Source: CAWBXL01 sp963837365
Lineage (GTDB): Bacteria; Acidobacteriota; Terriglobia; Terriglobales; Acidobacteriaceae
Assembly (NCBI GenBank): GCA_963837365.1
Contig: CAWIMW010000003.1
Span: 434,001-498,000, forward strand
DNA: 64,000 nt
Direction of reading: 5' to 3'
Part shown: positions 1-7,461 of the stretch, piece by piece
Layout: each line of letters starts with the position of its first letter
How positions within the stretch are numbered: position 1 is the stretch's first letter
The notes under the pieces: generated by a model
Databases searched by the model: none
The model's input: only the letters and a program-made list of their open reading frames with translations
What the model was told of the DNA's origin: nothing
Translations under genes and position numbers: made by a program

Positions 1-168
1 CAGATCTCCATTGTTTAGTAGGCCCTTCTTCGCATCCTTGAAGCGCTCCCCCCGGATGTCCGCTTCCTTCATCCCGTAGGTGCGGATCGTCGTACCCATC
101 GCTCCATCGATGATGGCGACACGATGTTCGAGGATCTTTTCCAGAGGATGGCGTTGAGCGTTTTTCAT
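1..168 (-). CDS. metH: Methionine synthase, N-terminal part (runs off window)
   Basis: Only the first 56 codons are in the window; the gene continues beyond position 1. The start reads MKNAQRHPLEKILEHRV and is followed by DGAMGT at residues 21-26, the hallmark beginning of the homocysteine S-methyltransferase domain of cobalamin-dependent methionine synthase (MetH). In the full enzyme this domain transfers a methyl group from methylcobalamin to homocysteine. A betaine-homocysteine or MetF-fused methyltransferase shares the same N-terminal motif, so the exact member cannot be fixed from this piece. No clear Shine-Dalgarno site is visible, and no cobalamin or SAM riboswitch is recognisable in 169-400. 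Confidence 0.75.
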   Translation of the reverse strand, partial: MKNAQRHPLEKILEHRVAIIDGAMGTTIRTYGMKEADIRGERFKDAKKGLLNNGDL

Positions 169-357
169 GTTCTTTTTGATGATTTCAAACAACCTTCGAT
201 TCGGCCCTTAATCCTAGTTGACCCTGGTGCGTCGTCCTAGACGAAACGTTCGCGCACGGCGGTTGGGAATTCAGCCTGTTAAAACGGGTAAAGATTTCAA
301 AAAATGGTAAAGATTCAGTTCCCGGTTATCAGTTCTCAGTTTCTGTTCCATAAACAA

Positions 358-382
358 ACGCCGGCCCGCGGGGGACCGGCGT
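358..382 (-). terminator. Intrinsic terminator after nuoI
   Basis: ACGCCGG (358-364) pairs with CCGGCGT (376-382). Read on the minus strand, the hairpin is followed by TTGTTTAT. It lies 27 nt past the nuoI stop codon, so it probably ends the nuoI transcript before metH. Confidence 0.7.
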
Positions 383-408
383 CTTAACTTTTATAAAGCT
401 ATTGAACT

Positions 409-939
409 TCAGCTCCCCTGTACAGGTAACGAAGGTGCCCCGGCTTCCACTTCGGCTTGATTGAATACTGAATTGGCTCCCATATGCGCCGGCGCGGGGG
501 CCAGCATTTGTTCTTTGCGATAGACCAGGTTGCTGGCGTTGAAGCTTGCGACTTCAAAACCATGGCCATGAGTAATGGCATCGGTGGGGCAAGCTTCTAC
601 ACAATATCCGCAAAAAATGCAACGGTTGTAGTCAATGTTGTAGACCTTGGCGTAGCGCTCGGCGCCGCTGACCCGTTGTTCTTCGGTATTTTCTGCGGCC
701 TCGATGTATATGCAGTTTGAGGGGCAGTTGGCGGCGCAGAGGAAACAGGCTACACACTTCTCCAAGCCATTCTCGTCACGTTGCAGGACGTGGACTCCGC
801 GGAAGCGCTCCTGGAACTTGGCGCCTTTCAGCGGGCCGGGGCCGTCGGGGTAGTTCTCGACTACCGTTGGTTTGAACATCTCCGAAAAGGTGATGCTCAT
901 GCCCTTGGCGATGGCGGCGATATCTTTCAGCACTGGCAT
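409..939 (-). CDS. nuoI: NADH-quinone oxidoreductase subunit I (lone copy)
   Basis: This 176-residue protein carries two 4Fe-4S motifs: Cys62/65/68/72 (CVACFLCAANC) and Cys107/110/113/117 (CIFCGYCVEAC). They define NuoI, the ferredoxin-like arm subunit of respiratory complex I that passes electrons toward the quinone site. Length and the N-terminal amphipathic segment fit the family. No other nuo gene flanks it: a methionine synthase lies downstream and a divergent sigma factor upstream, so complex I genes must be scattered or duplicated. No Shine-Dalgarno site precedes the ATG. TATACT (948-953, minus strand) lies 8 nt before it, so the message may be nearly leaderless. Confidence 0.9.
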   Translation of the reverse strand: MPVLKDIAAIAKGMSITFSEMFKPTVVENYPDGPGPLKGAKFQERFRGVHVLQRDENGLEKCVACFLCAANCPSNCIYIEAAENTEEQRVSGAERYAKVYNIDYNRCIFCGYCVEACPTDAITHGHGFEVASFNASNLVYRKEQMLAPAPAHMGANSVFNQAEVEAGAPSLPVQGS

Positions 940-1013
940 ACATTATTAGTATAACGGATCGCCAGTTTCGGGCAGGCGTCCGAGTCCACTAAGATTGGAA
1001 AGAAAGGTACCCC

Positions 1014-1037
1014 TGTCACATTTTGCCCCCGAGCGTC
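1014..1037 (+). promoter_or_regulatory. Candidate ECF sigma promoter (autoregulation)
   Basis: TGTCACA (1014-1020) and CGTC (1034-1037) resemble -35 and -10 elements described for some ECF sigma groups (TGTCACA and CGTC). They lie upstream of an ECF sigma gene. The 13-nt spacing is shorter than the usual about 16 nt, so this is tentative. Confidence 0.4.
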
Positions 1038-1074
1038 GTTTTAGGTATGTGAATCAAGGAAGGCGGGCATTCAG

Positions 1075-1650
1075 GTGGGAACCGCACAGATACTGAGCCG
1101 CTCCATGACCGTACGTGAGAGTTCACCGGAGCACTGGGCCGAGGCTGATTTTAGGGCTGTTTTCCTTCAGCACTATGCCCGGATCGTGGCCATATTGGTG
1201 CGCCTGCTTGGCGACCGGCAACCGGCGGAAGAGGTTGCCAATGATGCTTTCTGGCGTTTGTACCGCGAGCATGGGTTACAGGTTGACGGTAACGTTGGGG
1301 GCTGGCTGTACCGCACCGCGACCAATCTAGGCATCGATGCATTGCGCGCTTCGCACCGCCGCCGGCAGTATGAAGGGGCGGCTGGACGAATGGCGGAAGG
1401 AAGCACCAACACAAATCCCCTCCATGATTTGCTGCGTGAAGAAAAATGCCAACGCGTCCGGGCTGTACTAGGCTCCATTAAGCCCGCTCAGGCGCAACTT
1501 TTACTTCTGCGTACTTCCGGATTTTCCTACAAAGAACTGGCCGCAGCCCTGGACCTCAAAATGAGCGGCGTCGGCACCATGTTGAACCGTGCCGAGGAAG
1601 AATTTCGCAATTGCTACCTCGCACTTTATCCAAACAAGGAGGAACTATGA
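1075..1650 (+). CDS. ECF-type RNA polymerase sigma factor
   Basis: A 191-residue sigma-70 family protein. Region 2 spans about residues 26-100 (FLQHYARIVAILVRLLGD, then EEVANDAFWRLYREH and WLYRTATNLGIDALR). Region 4, a helix-turn-helix, spans about 128-185 (FSYKELAAALDLKMSGVGTML). There is no region 1 or 3, as expected for ECF sigma factors. The GTG start is preceded by AAGGAAGG; an ATG at 1105 is possible but has no good ribosome site. The stop overlaps the next start (ATGA at 1647-1650), so it is translationally coupled to the anti-sigma-like gene. It probably controls this unit and perhaps the following ABC exporter. Confidence 0.88.
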   Translation: MGTAQILSRSMTVRESSPEHWAEADFRAVFLQHYARIVAILVRLLGDRQPAEEVANDAFWRLYREHGLQVDGNVGGWLYRTATNLGIDALRASHRRRQYEGAAGRMAEGSTNTNPLHDLLREEKCQRVRAVLGSIKPAQAQLLLLRTSGFSYKELAAALDLKMSGVGTMLNRAEEEFRNCYLALYPNKEEL

Positions 1651-2867
1651 CCTGCATGGATGATGGAGTTCTGCGCGCCCGTCTGGACGGCGAGTTGGGT
1701 GCCGCCGATCTTGCCGAGGTCAATCAGCACCTGGCCGCTTGCCCCGACTGCCGTGTTCGCCTGGAAAAGTTAAGCACAGAAAAGGCGCATACCGATGACT
1801 TGCTGGCAACGCTGGCCCCGTCGGGAGAAGACACCGGGATGAATCCAGCGGCAGCCTATGCCCAGTTCAGCGGCAAGTTCGGAACGGCTGATGAAGCAAA
1901 AGTTTCCTGGGGCACTCGCCTTTTTGCTCCCCGTTGGCGTCCTGCCTGGGGACTGGCGACGGCCGCACTCATTGTCACGATCTCGATTGCTGTAACCCCG
2001 GTTCGGACCTGGGCGCAACGGATCCTGTCCATGCTGCGCGTCCAGAAGATTGCCGTGGTCACCATCGATCCTTCCACGCTGATGAATAGCAGCGGGCCCG
2101 ATTCGCATCCCTATAAGTTGATCAATCAGTTCATTGCTGACAACGTGACGGTCACCATGGAGCCGGGTAAACCGGACGTTGTTTCCGATGTGACGAAGGC
2201 CACACAGTTGGCGGGATATCACATCCGTACCATCGGCAATCTCGGGGCACCGCAAAGTATCAGAATCAACGGAGAAACTGGGTTCCAGATGACTCTGAAC
2301 CGTGATCGCGTCGAAACCCTGCTCGATGAGGTTGGACGCTCTGATATCCAGATTCCGGAATCGGCGAACGGCGCTTTGATTGCCGTGCACATTCCCAAGA
2401 TAGCGGTTTCAATGTACGGAGATTGCCCGGTTCCGCAAAGAGACTTCAGTGGCCAATCCCGGGCACAAGAGCTGGCCGAGCGCAAGATGGAGATGATGAG
2501 CCAGATGAAGAACAGCAATTGCGTTTATCTTATTCAGGCCCCCAGCCCGACGGTGAGTGTTCCACGCGAGCTGAACATGTCGCAAATCGCGGAAGCGGCA
2601 CTGGAACTTGCCGGCATGAGTCCCAGTGATGCCCATTCCTTCTGCCAGACGGTGGATTGGTCCTCGACCATGGTGGTTCCCATTCCGCGGAATACCAGTT
2701 CGTATGAGAAGGTGACGGTAGATGGAGTCGATGGCACCCTGATTACGGAAACTCTCGCCCAGGGGAACCGGTATAGTCTGTTGTGGGTCAAGAACGGAGT
2801 GATTCATTCTCTGGCAGGATCTGGCAGTTCGTCCGATGCTTTGACCCTGGCCGCTTCGTTACAGTGA
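1647..2867 (+). CDS. Anti-sigma factor with zinc-finger N-terminus and large extracytoplasmic domain
   Basis: A 406-residue protein starting at the ATG that overlaps the sigma stop, with AGGAGG just upstream. The N-terminus has the zinc-binding anti-sigma motif His28, Cys32, Cys35 (HLAACPDC). One membrane segment lies at about residues 99-117, followed by about 290 residues outside the membrane with no domain I recognise. By family precedent the N-terminal domain sequesters the cognate sigma factor at the membrane and releases it on an envelope signal. The outer domain is probably the sensor; what it senses cannot be read from the sequence. A frame extending upstream to 1611 is rejected because it lacks the ribosome site. 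Confidence 0.83.
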   Translation: MTCMDDGVLRARLDGELGAADLAEVNQHLAACPDCRVRLEKLSTEKAHTDDLLATLAPSGEDTGMNPAAAYAQFSGKFGTADEAKVSWGTRLFAPRWRPAWGLATAALIVTISIAVTPVRTWAQRILSMLRVQKIAVVTIDPSTLMNSSGPDSHPYKLINQFIADNVTVTMEPGKPDVVSDVTKATQLAGYHIRTIGNLGAPQSIRINGETGFQMTLNRDRVETLLDEVGRSDIQIPESANGALIAVHIPKIAVSMYGDCPVPQRDFSGQSRAQELAERKMEMMSQMKNSNCVYLIQAPSPTVSVPRELNMSQIAEAALELAGMSPSDAHSFCQTVDWSSTMVVPIPRNTSSYEKVTVDGVDGTLITETLAQGNRYSLLWVKNGVIHSLAGSGSSSDALTLAASLQ

Positions 2868-2884
2868 TTCATAATTTGAGATAG

Positions 2885-3811
2885 ATGACCCAATCTTCTG
2901 ATCTCGCCATCTGCGCGCACGGACTGCGAAAAGCCTTCCACGGAAAAGTGGCGGTCCGAAACCTCACCCTGGATGTACCCCGGGGTGAGGTGTTCGGCTT
3001 TTTGGGCCCAAACGGAGCGGGCAAGAGCACGTCAGTCAAAATGCTATTGGGTTTGGTATTCCCTACTAGCGGAAAAGCAGAAATACTTGGGCGTCCAGTG
3101 GGCGATGTAAAGGCGCGAAGTAAAGTCGGCTTTCTTCCCGAGCATTTTCGCTTCTACGATTGGCTAACCTCGACGGAACTTCTGAAGCTACATGGCCGTC
3201 TCTACGGTATGTCGTACGCCACGCTCCGCGAGCGCATCCCTGCTCTACTGGATCTGGTTGGACTCACTCCTCATCGTGACAAGCGGGTGCGCGATTTTTC
3301 CAAAGGCATGTTGCAGCGCATTGGCCTGGCGCAAGCGTTGATCAATGAACCCGACCTGATTTTTCTCGACGAACCCACCTCAGGACTTGATCCGGTCGGC
3401 CGCCGTTTGGTTCGTGACATCATTCGGGCCCAACGCGATCGCGGGGCGACTGTGCTCTTGAACTCCCATTTGCTGGGAGAAGTAGAGATCACCTGCAATC
3501 GCGTTGCCTTTATAAAAGAAGGCGAAGTAGTCGAGACACGGCAATTGGGCGGTGACAATGAAGTCCAGACGGCGGTTTCAATCCGTGCGGCCAACCTTAC
3601 AGCGGAGGTGATCAATGGCCTGGCGCAATGGGCCTCCTCAACCCGCCAAGATGGCGAACGCCTTATGCTTACCGTGTCATCCAGCGCACTACTCCCCGAA
3701 GTTGTGCGCTATCTGGTTGCCAAGAGGGCCGATGTCTATGAAGTCATTCCGCAGCGGCTATCGCTGGAGGAACGGTTCCTACAGATCGTCGGCACGGATG
3801 GAGGGCTGTGA
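2885..3811 (+). CDS. ABC transporter ATP-binding protein (ABC-2 type exporter)
   Basis: A 308-residue ATPase with Walker A GPNGAGKS (residues 41-48), ABC signature FSKGMLQR and Walker B LIFLDEP followed by TSGLDP, all in canonical order. The layout matches the CcmA/NatA-type ATPases that drive ABC-2 exporters. A C-terminal extension of about 80 residues follows the ATPase core. It starts 17 nt after the anti-sigma gene and its stop overlaps the permease start, so sigma, anti-sigma, ATPase and permease look like one operon. Substrate unknown; in comparable units the exporter is thought to respond to envelope or antimicrobial stress. Confidence 0.9.
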   Translation: MTQSSDLAICAHGLRKAFHGKVAVRNLTLDVPRGEVFGFLGPNGAGKSTSVKMLLGLVFPTSGKAEILGRPVGDVKARSKVGFLPEHFRFYDWLTSTELLKLHGRLYGMSYATLRERIPALLDLVGLTPHRDKRVRDFSKGMLQRIGLAQALINEPDLIFLDEPTSGLDPVGRRLVRDIIRAQRDRGATVLLNSHLLGEVEITCNRVAFIKEGEVVETRQLGGDNEVQTAVSIRAANLTAEVINGLAQWASSTRQDGERLMLTVSSSALLPEVVRYLVAKRADVYEVIPQRLSLEERFLQIVGTDGGL

Positions 3812-4641
3812 TGGGCATCTGGGTCATAGCCGGGGTCACCCTCCGCGAAGCTGCGCGCAAGAAGATGCTGTGGATGGCGCTGGCCGCGGGAGCTGCCTTC
3901 CTGACCCTGTTTGGCACCGGCCTGCACTTCCAGGCCAAAAGCTTTGCCGAACATGGCATGAATCCAGTCATGCGCCGGGAAATTGCATTCACCATGCTGA
4001 TTATGGGCACCTATGCCGTGGATTTGCTGGCGGTGCTCATGACCATTCTCACTTCGGTGGATACGCTTTCCGGTGAAATTGCCTCTGGCACCATTCAGGC
4101 AGTCGCCACCAAACCCATCCCGCGCTGGCAAATCCTCGCAGGTAAGTGGCTTGGCTTCCTCGGCATGTTGACCAGTTATATCGCGATCATGGTCGGCGGG
4201 GTGAATGCCATCGCGTACGTAATGACCGGCGTAACGGCGCGCCACCTTGTAACTGGTTGCTTGCTCATGTGGATGGAAAGTGTGGTGTTGCTTTCGGTGA
4301 CATTTGCGTTTGCCACCTATTTGTCCACGTTGACCAGCGGTGTGCTCGTGCTGGGGCTGCATGGGCTGGCATTTCTCGGTGGCTGGATCGAGCAGTTTGG
4401 CGCCTTTACTCAAACCCAGAGTGCCGTCAATGTGGGCGTGGTCGCCAGCATGATAATGCCCAGCGAAGCCCTCTGGCGGCGTGCCGCGTTTGAAATGCAG
4501 TCTCCCCTGGCCAACGCATTACGCATCTCGCCGTTCAGTACACTTTCGGTTCCCAGCACCGCTATGATTTTCTACGCCGGCCTGTATCTGACGCTTGCGC
4601 TGGCGGTTGCCGCCCGCCGTTTTTCTCAGCGCGATCTCTAA
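3811..4641 (+). CDS. ABC-2 type transporter permease
   Basis: A 276-residue integral membrane protein with about six hydrophobic segments. An early segment is followed by a cytoplasmic stretch (DTLSGEIASGTIQAVATKPI), a pattern typical of ABC-2 permeases in which a coupling helix contacts the ATPase. The ATG at 3811 overlaps the last base of the ATPase stop codon; a GTG at 3808 is equally possible. GGAGGG lies just upstream. Together with the ATPase it should form a homodimeric exporter in the inner membrane. Confidence 0.82.
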   Translation: MGIWVIAGVTLREAARKKMLWMALAAGAAFLTLFGTGLHFQAKSFAEHGMNPVMRREIAFTMLIMGTYAVDLLAVLMTILTSVDTLSGEIASGTIQAVATKPIPRWQILAGKWLGFLGMLTSYIAIMVGGVNAIAYVMTGVTARHLVTGCLLMWMESVVLLSVTFAFATYLSTLTSGVLVLGLHGLAFLGGWIEQFGAFTQTQSAVNVGVVASMIMPSEALWRRAAFEMQSPLANALRISPFSTLSVPSTAMIFYAGLYLTLALAVAARRFSQRDL

Positions 4642-4751
4642 GGCTTAAGCCTCCCCGCCCTCTCTAATCAGGGAACTTTTGGGGAATTCCGGTCGTATCC
4701 CATAGTGTCGGCGCTGGAAAAGGCGGAAAGCGCCCGTTTAAGGAGCACACT

Positions 4752-5105
4752 ATGGACGGCAATTTCATTGGTTTTGCAGCGGTGGTCATGACTCTGGGCA
4801 TCCCCATGGCAGCGATGTACACCTTCTACCGCGTGCGCAGGTTGCGGACTGACGAACGGCTGGCCGCTCTGGCACGGGGAGTGAATGTGCCCATGGAACC
4901 CGAACTCTCTGAAATGGCGCGGTCGCGGCGGGCGGGTATTTTGCTGGTGACCGGGGCGCTGGGCTATATCGCAACTTTCAGTCTGATCGCACGGAGCGAG
5001 TCCGATGCCTGGATCGCGGCGACCTTCGGCATTATTCCTCTCGCCATCGGATTAGGGTTCTTTGTGGATGCGTTCTTGATCCGGCGTGACTTGCATGCAT
5101 CCTGA
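4752..5105 (+). CDS. Small membrane protein, DUF6249-like
   Basis: A 117-residue protein with an N-terminal membrane segment (about 6-27), a basic cytoplasmic stretch (RVRRLRTDERLAALARGV) and two more hydrophobic segments near 64-82 and 88-108. AAGGAG precedes the ATG. The pattern of one helix, a charged linker and a helical pair resembles DUF6249 proteins, which often sit near ECF sigma or PadR-type units. No catalytic residues are visible. It lies 110 nt after the ABC permease and could belong to the same regulon. Function unknown. Confidence 0.65.
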   Translation: MDGNFIGFAAVVMTLGIPMAAMYTFYRVRRLRTDERLAALARGVNVPMEPELSEMARSRRAGILLVTGALGYIATFSLIARSESDAWIAATFGIIPLAIGLGFFVDAFLIRRDLHAS

Positions 5106-5174
5106 TCGCACCGACGCTGTTCTGATTTTGATACAAGGGATTTTTGCATTCTCAGGGTACAATCGGCGATGAGA

Positions 5175-5205
5175 GAATACGGCTGCTCTTGCGGCAGCCG
5201 TATTC
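5175..5205. repeat. Perfect 12-bp inverted repeat
   Basis: GAATACGGCTGC (5175-5186) and GCAGCCGTATTC (5194-5205) are perfect complements around a 7-nt loop. There is no T-tract on either strand, so this is not a classical terminator. It lies in the leader of the SnoaL-like gene. Confidence 0.75.
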
Positions 5206-5234
5206 AAAGTCTTGGGGCTTAGAAGGACTATCTC

Positions 5235-5663
5235 ATGCCCGAGCAGCAGAATATTGATGCACTGAAGCTCGCCTCAGAGCGGTTTAAGGCCCGCGACCTG
5301 GAAGGCCACCTTCAGCTTTATAGCCCTTCGGTTCTTCACCACGGATTCTCCAGCCGCATCAAACCCGGGGTCTCAGGATTGCGCGACCACTACACTGCCC
5401 TGCTGAAAGCCTTCCCCGATATGCGGATTGATATCGAAGATATCATTGCGGACAAGGACAAAGTCGTCCACCGCTTCACCTTCTACGGCACCCACCGCGA
5501 TGAGTTCATGGGGATCGCCCCGACCATGAAGATGGTGAGTGCGCCCGGGGTCCACATCCATCTTTTCCAAGGCGACAAGTGTGTCGAGGTCTGGCAGGTC
5601 TTGGATACGTTAAAGTTCATGTCCCAAGTAGGCGCTGTGCCTGCGTTCGGGGCCGCACGCTAG
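5235..5663 (+). CDS. SnoaL-like / ester cyclase family protein
   Basis: A 142-residue protein of the NTF2-like fold. It shows the typical elements: an N-terminal helix (LASERFKARDLEGHLQLY), a loop, then GLRDHYTALLKAFPDMRIDIEDI, then strands around VVHRFTFYGTHRDEF and the C-terminal GDKCVEVWQVLDTLKFMSQVG. This is the SnoaL/polyketide-cyclase-like group, usually annotated as ester cyclase, which in most bacteria has no known substrate. AAGGAC lies upstream of the ATG. It is a single cytoplasmic domain without a signal peptide. No polyketide genes are nearby, so a role in antibiotic synthesis is not supported. Confidence 0.75.
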   Translation: MPEQQNIDALKLASERFKARDLEGHLQLYSPSVLHHGFSSRIKPGVSGLRDHYTALLKAFPDMRIDIEDIIADKDKVVHRFTFYGTHRDEFMGIAPTMKMVSAPGVHIHLFQGDKCVEVWQVLDTLKFMSQVGAVPAFGAAR

Positions 5664-5764
5664 CGCAACCACCAGAAGTACATACCAATCAGTCCCCAAT
5701 TAAAGCCTTGCACTACTCTGCCGATAGTCTCCACAAGAGAACCCCGCTTACAGAAAGGACACGT

Positions 5765-6937
5765 GTGGAGGAAAAAATCCTATTCGTGGACGATGAACCC
5801 GCCGTGTTGCAGGGCTATCAGCGGCTGCTACGAAATGACTTTCAGATTGACACCGCGGTGGGCGGAAAAGGCGCGCTGATCGCCATCGAGACTAACGGCC
5901 CGTATGCAGCAGTGGTAAGCGACATGCGCATGCCGGAAATGACGGGCGTAGAAGTCCTGCGCAAGGTAAAGGAACTGTCACCGGACAGCATCCGCATCAT
6001 GCTAAGTGGCCATGCCGACTTGAACGCGGCTATTGGCGCCGTGAATGAAGGCAGCATTTTTCGCTTCCTGACCAAACCTTGCGACAAAGATACTTTAGGA
6101 AAGACCCTCAGCGCCGCTCTCATGCAATACCGCCTGGTGCGTGCAGAGCGAGATCTGCTGGAACACACGCTGACGGGAAGCATCCATGTACTGAGCGAGG
6201 TTTTGAGCCTGGTCAATCCCGCGGCCTTTGGACGTGCCATGCGCCTGCGGCGCTACATGAACCACATTGTGTCCCAGGTGGGACTGCCGCGGCCGTGGAG
6301 GTTTGAAGTGGCCGCCATGATGTCTCAACTAGGCTGCGTGGTGCTGGCCCCGGAAACTATCGATGCCGTGTTTTCCGGGCGCGAATTAACTCCGGAAGAA
6401 AAATCCCGTTACGATTCCCACCCAGAAGTTGCGCGCACTCTGCTGGAGAACATACCGCGCATGGAGCCAATCGCCTGGATGATCGCGCACCAGAACCGGC
6501 CCACCTCGGTTGATTCCGATATCGCCGACCGGGAGATGGCGGACATGCGTATGGGAGCCGATCTGCTGCGAATTGCCATCGCATTTGACACTTTGGTACG
6601 CAAGGGCCGGTCGCGCGTGGAAGCTGCCAATTTGCTCATGAAGCAACACCGGGATATAGACCAAAAGGTCTTGTTTAGCTTGGTCGAGCTTGATCCGGAA
6701 AAGAATGAGGAGTTAACGCGAAAATGCAGCATTCACAAACTCTCGCCCGGCATGGTGCTTACCGAAGACCTCTATACCAAGGCCGGCGCGCTGGTGGTCA
6801 CCAACGGACAAGAAGTCACCACCACTCTGATCCTGAAATTGAAAAGTTTATTGTCAGTAGGCGCGATTACAGATGCCGTAACCATCGTCCTGACTGAGGA
6901 AACATCGGAGGAGTCACAGGCAGCAGGTAGTGCCTAA
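5765..6937 (+). CDS. Response regulator with degenerate HD-type output domain
   Basis: About 390 residues from a GTG at 5765 (AGAAAGGAC just upstream). The receiver domain begins at once (EEKILFVDDEPAV), with the phospho-acceptor Asp in VVSDMRMPEMTG and the conserved Lys in FLTKPCD. The second half aligns in layout with RpfG/HD-GYP-type outputs, but where the HD dyad is expected (LLHDIG) the protein reads MMSQLG, and the GYP region is replaced by AHQNRP. It may therefore bind a ligand or partner rather than hydrolyse cyclic di-GMP. A short C-terminal beta-rich region (LSPGMVLTEDLYTKAG) follows. No histidine kinase is adjacent. Confidence 0.82.
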   Translation: MEEKILFVDDEPAVLQGYQRLLRNDFQIDTAVGGKGALIAIETNGPYAAVVSDMRMPEMTGVEVLRKVKELSPDSIRIMLSGHADLNAAIGAVNEGSIFRFLTKPCDKDTLGKTLSAALMQYRLVRAERDLLEHTLTGSIHVLSEVLSLVNPAAFGRAMRLRRYMNHIVSQVGLPRPWRFEVAAMMSQLGCVVLAPETIDAVFSGRELTPEEKSRYDSHPEVARTLLENIPRMEPIAWMIAHQNRPTSVDSDIADREMADMRMGADLLRIAIAFDTLVRKGRSRVEAANLLMKQHRDIDQKVLFSLVELDPEKNEELTRKCSIHKLSPGMVLTEDLYTKAGALVVTNGQEVTTTLILKLKSLLSVGAITDAVTIVLTEETSEESQAAGSA

Positions 6938-6963
6938 TCGTAACTAGAGCTGATTGCTACAAC

Positions 6964-7326
6964 CTATTTCTTCAATTCCACAATAAAAATTCGGATCTCC
7001 CCATCCCCGGTGTTTTCGACAGTATGTGGGGGCAGCGGGTCCAGGAATTGGGCATGCGGAGTTCTCGGCAGATCTCCGGCTTTACGGCTATCCAACAGCA
7101 CATCGCCGTTCTCATCACGACGGATGAAGTGGCTTACGCTCAGTAGATAAGCAACTCCCCGCCAACGATGGGTGTGCAACGGCACGAAATCACCAGGCTG
7201 GATATGAGTGATGATCACCCGTACGCGCTCATCCTCGAGGACTAATTCATGATGGTCGGGCGCTGCGGTCAGAGCGTCCAGGGAATCGGGCCAAGGCCAA
7301 TTTTCAGCAGTCGGCATATTGTTCAT
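6964..7326 (-). CDS. Small cupin-domain protein
   Basis: A 120-residue single-domain cupin. The first cupin motif is PLHTHRWRGVAYLL, with metal-binding His residues, and the second is around PPHTVENTGDGEIRIFIVEL. Such small cupins bind a divalent metal and act as dioxygenases, isomerases or binding proteins; the substrate is not predictable here. No signal peptide. It may start at the first ATG (7326) or at the fourth codon (7317); neither has a strong ribosome site. It is convergent with the response-regulator gene. Confidence 0.75.
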   Translation of the reverse strand: MNNMPTAENWPWPDSLDALTAAPDHHELVLEDERVRVIITHIQPGDFVPLHTHRWRGVAYLLSVSHFIRRDENGDVLLDSRKAGDLPRTPHAQFLDPLPPHTVENTGDGEIRIFIVELKK

Positions 7327-7461
7327 TGCGTGTCTGGCAAAGAATACTCGAACTCTGTCGGAATTGAGAATCGCGGCCCTCCGGGCCGGCCTCCTCCTAC
7401 GCTAAAATTTGTTATTGTCAGCACGGTCCTCACCCCCTAATCTTCTTAGTTCCCCGGAGGA

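Noticed and set aside
169..408. Possible riboswitch upstream of metH
   Set aside because: I found no cobalamin or SAM riboswitch core; only the nuoI terminator and TTCTCAG-type sequence are seen.
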